From assembly GCA_010671965.1 (NCBI GenBank), contig JAAHIC010000392.1:1-5084 (forward strand): DNA of 5,084 nucleotides. Direction: 5' to 3'. The stretch comes from Leptolyngbya sp. SIO4C5 (GTDB lineage: Bacteria; Cyanobacteriota; Cyanobacteriia; Phormidesmidales; Phormidesmidaceae). Shown piece after piece: positions 4,396 through 5,084 of the stretch (the stretch's first letter is position 1; each line of letters starts with the position of its first letter). The position numbers were made by a program, and so were the translations under genes. The notes beneath the pieces are model-generated. The model did no database searches. It was not told where the DNA came from and saw only the letters and a program-made list of their open reading frames with translations.

Positions 4396-5084
4396 GTGAC
4401 CTACGCCCAGCCGATTCAACTGCTCGACAACGATCCCCTCTGGTTTAAGCAGGCCGTCATTTATGAGGTGCCCGTGCGGGCCTTTGCAGATAGTAATGCC
4501 GACGGCATTGGCGATCTGGCAGGACTGACGAGCAAGCTGGAATATTTGCAGGATTTAGGGGTGACGGCGCTGTGGCTGCTGCCCTTTTTCCCCTCGCCGC
4601 TGAAGGACGACGGCTACGACATTTCTGACTATAAGAGCGTCAATCCTGACTACGGCACCCTCGCAGATTTCAAAACCCTGCTAGAAGAGGCGCATCAGCG
4701 GGGTATTCGCATCATTGTCGAGCTAATTGTCAATCACACCTCTGATCAGCACGCCTGGTTTCAGCGGGCGCGGCGATCGCCCAAAGGTAGCGTCGAGCGC
4801 GATTTCTACGTCTGGAGCGATACCCCCCAAAAGTATGAAGAAGCCCGCATCATTTTTCAGGACTTTGAAACCTCTAACTGGTCATGGGATCCGATCGCCC
4901 AGGCTTATTACTGGCATCGGTTTTATTCTCACCAGCCCGATTTGAACTACGACAATCCGGCTGTGCGAGAGGCAGTGTTTGAAGTGCTCGACTTTTGGCT
5001 GGAGATGGGGGTCGATGGGCTGCGGATGGACGCGGTGCCCTACCTGTATGAGCGGGAAGGCACCAACTGCGAAAACCTGCCAGA
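4396..5084 (+). CDS. treS: trehalose synthase (maltose alpha-glucosyltransferase, GH13), 5' part
   Basis: The first 229 codons are visible and the window ends inside the gene. The enzyme converts maltose to trehalose and back (EC 5.4.99.16) in the cytosol; trehalose is an osmolyte and desiccation protectant. The sequence follows the TreS pattern closely: [15 protein letters not shown] (16-30), calcium-type loop DSNADGIGD (32-40), [17 protein letters not shown] (63-79), region I as [11 protein letters not shown] (109-119; Glu opens it, as usual in TreS), [14 protein letters not shown], and region [22 protein letters not shown] with nucleophile D212. The [15 protein letters not shown] string separates TreS from oligo-1,6-glucosidases and alpha-amylases. 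Start: GTG at 4396 behind AGGAG. Whether it is the short form (about 550 residues) or a fusion with maltokinase, as in several cyanobacteria, cannot be seen. The divergent neighbour malQ supplies or consumes maltose-type sugars, so shared control is plausible. Confidence 0.93.
   Translation, partial: MTYAQPIQLLDNDPLWFKQAVIYEVPVRAFADSNADGIGDLAGLTSKLEYLQDLGVTALWLLPFFPSPLKDDGYDISDYKSVNPDYGTLADFKTLLEEAHQRGIRIIVELIVNHTSDQHAWFQRARRSPKGSVERDFYVWSDTPQKYEEARIIFQDFETSNWSWDPIAQAYYWHRFYSHQPDLNYDNPAVREAVFEVLDFWLEMGVDGLRMDAVPYLYEREGTNCENLP

Overview
The window looks like a cyanobacterial chromosome segment. The palindrome GCGATCGC (HIP1, typical of many cyanobacteria) occurs ten times, at 1687, 2060, 2077, 2200, 3125, 3630, 3843, 4199, 4351 and 4773. 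The intergenic palindromes built on GTGGGCAGTGCCCAC and the pairing of glycogen and trehalose enzymes also fit a filamentous or Leptolyngbya-like cyanobacterium, although the genus is an inference.

Left third (1-1612, accessory). The 3' part of a TPR-repeat protein with almost identical 120-bp repeats is followed after 8 nt by a two-gene MNT/HEPN toxin-antitoxin pair. The pair consists of an MntA-type nucleotidyltransferase antitoxin and a HepT-type RNase toxin that overlap by 14 nt. This third holds no HIP1 site, and the toxin-antitoxin genes are visibly AT-richer than the metabolic genes on the right, which suggests a different history.

Middle (1613-2653). A 425-nt non-coding stretch carries a plausible promoter, a run of hairpins and, on the minus strand, two short segments that strongly resemble conserved parts of 5S and 23S rRNA. 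This may be a decayed rRNA fragment, a structured leader, or both. Next comes a small unrecognised gene of 81 codons with a strong ribosome binding site. It converges on malQ, and the space between them is filled by a 147-bp tandem repeat (about 2.6 copies). The repeat contains the last codons of the small gene at its left edge and the last codons of malQ at its right edge.

Right half (2624-5084, metabolic). malQ (4-alpha-glucanotransferase, minus strand) and treS (trehalose synthase, plus strand, cut by the window end) diverge from a 275-bp region. That region holds a promoter for malQ, a weaker one for treS, and a TTGTCA-CC-TGACAA inverted repeat over the malQ -35 box. MalQ rearranges maltodextrins and releases or uses short glucans, while TreS interconverts maltose and trehalose. 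The pair therefore links glycogen turnover with a compatible solute. All functional statements rest on motifs read by eye; no database search was possible.
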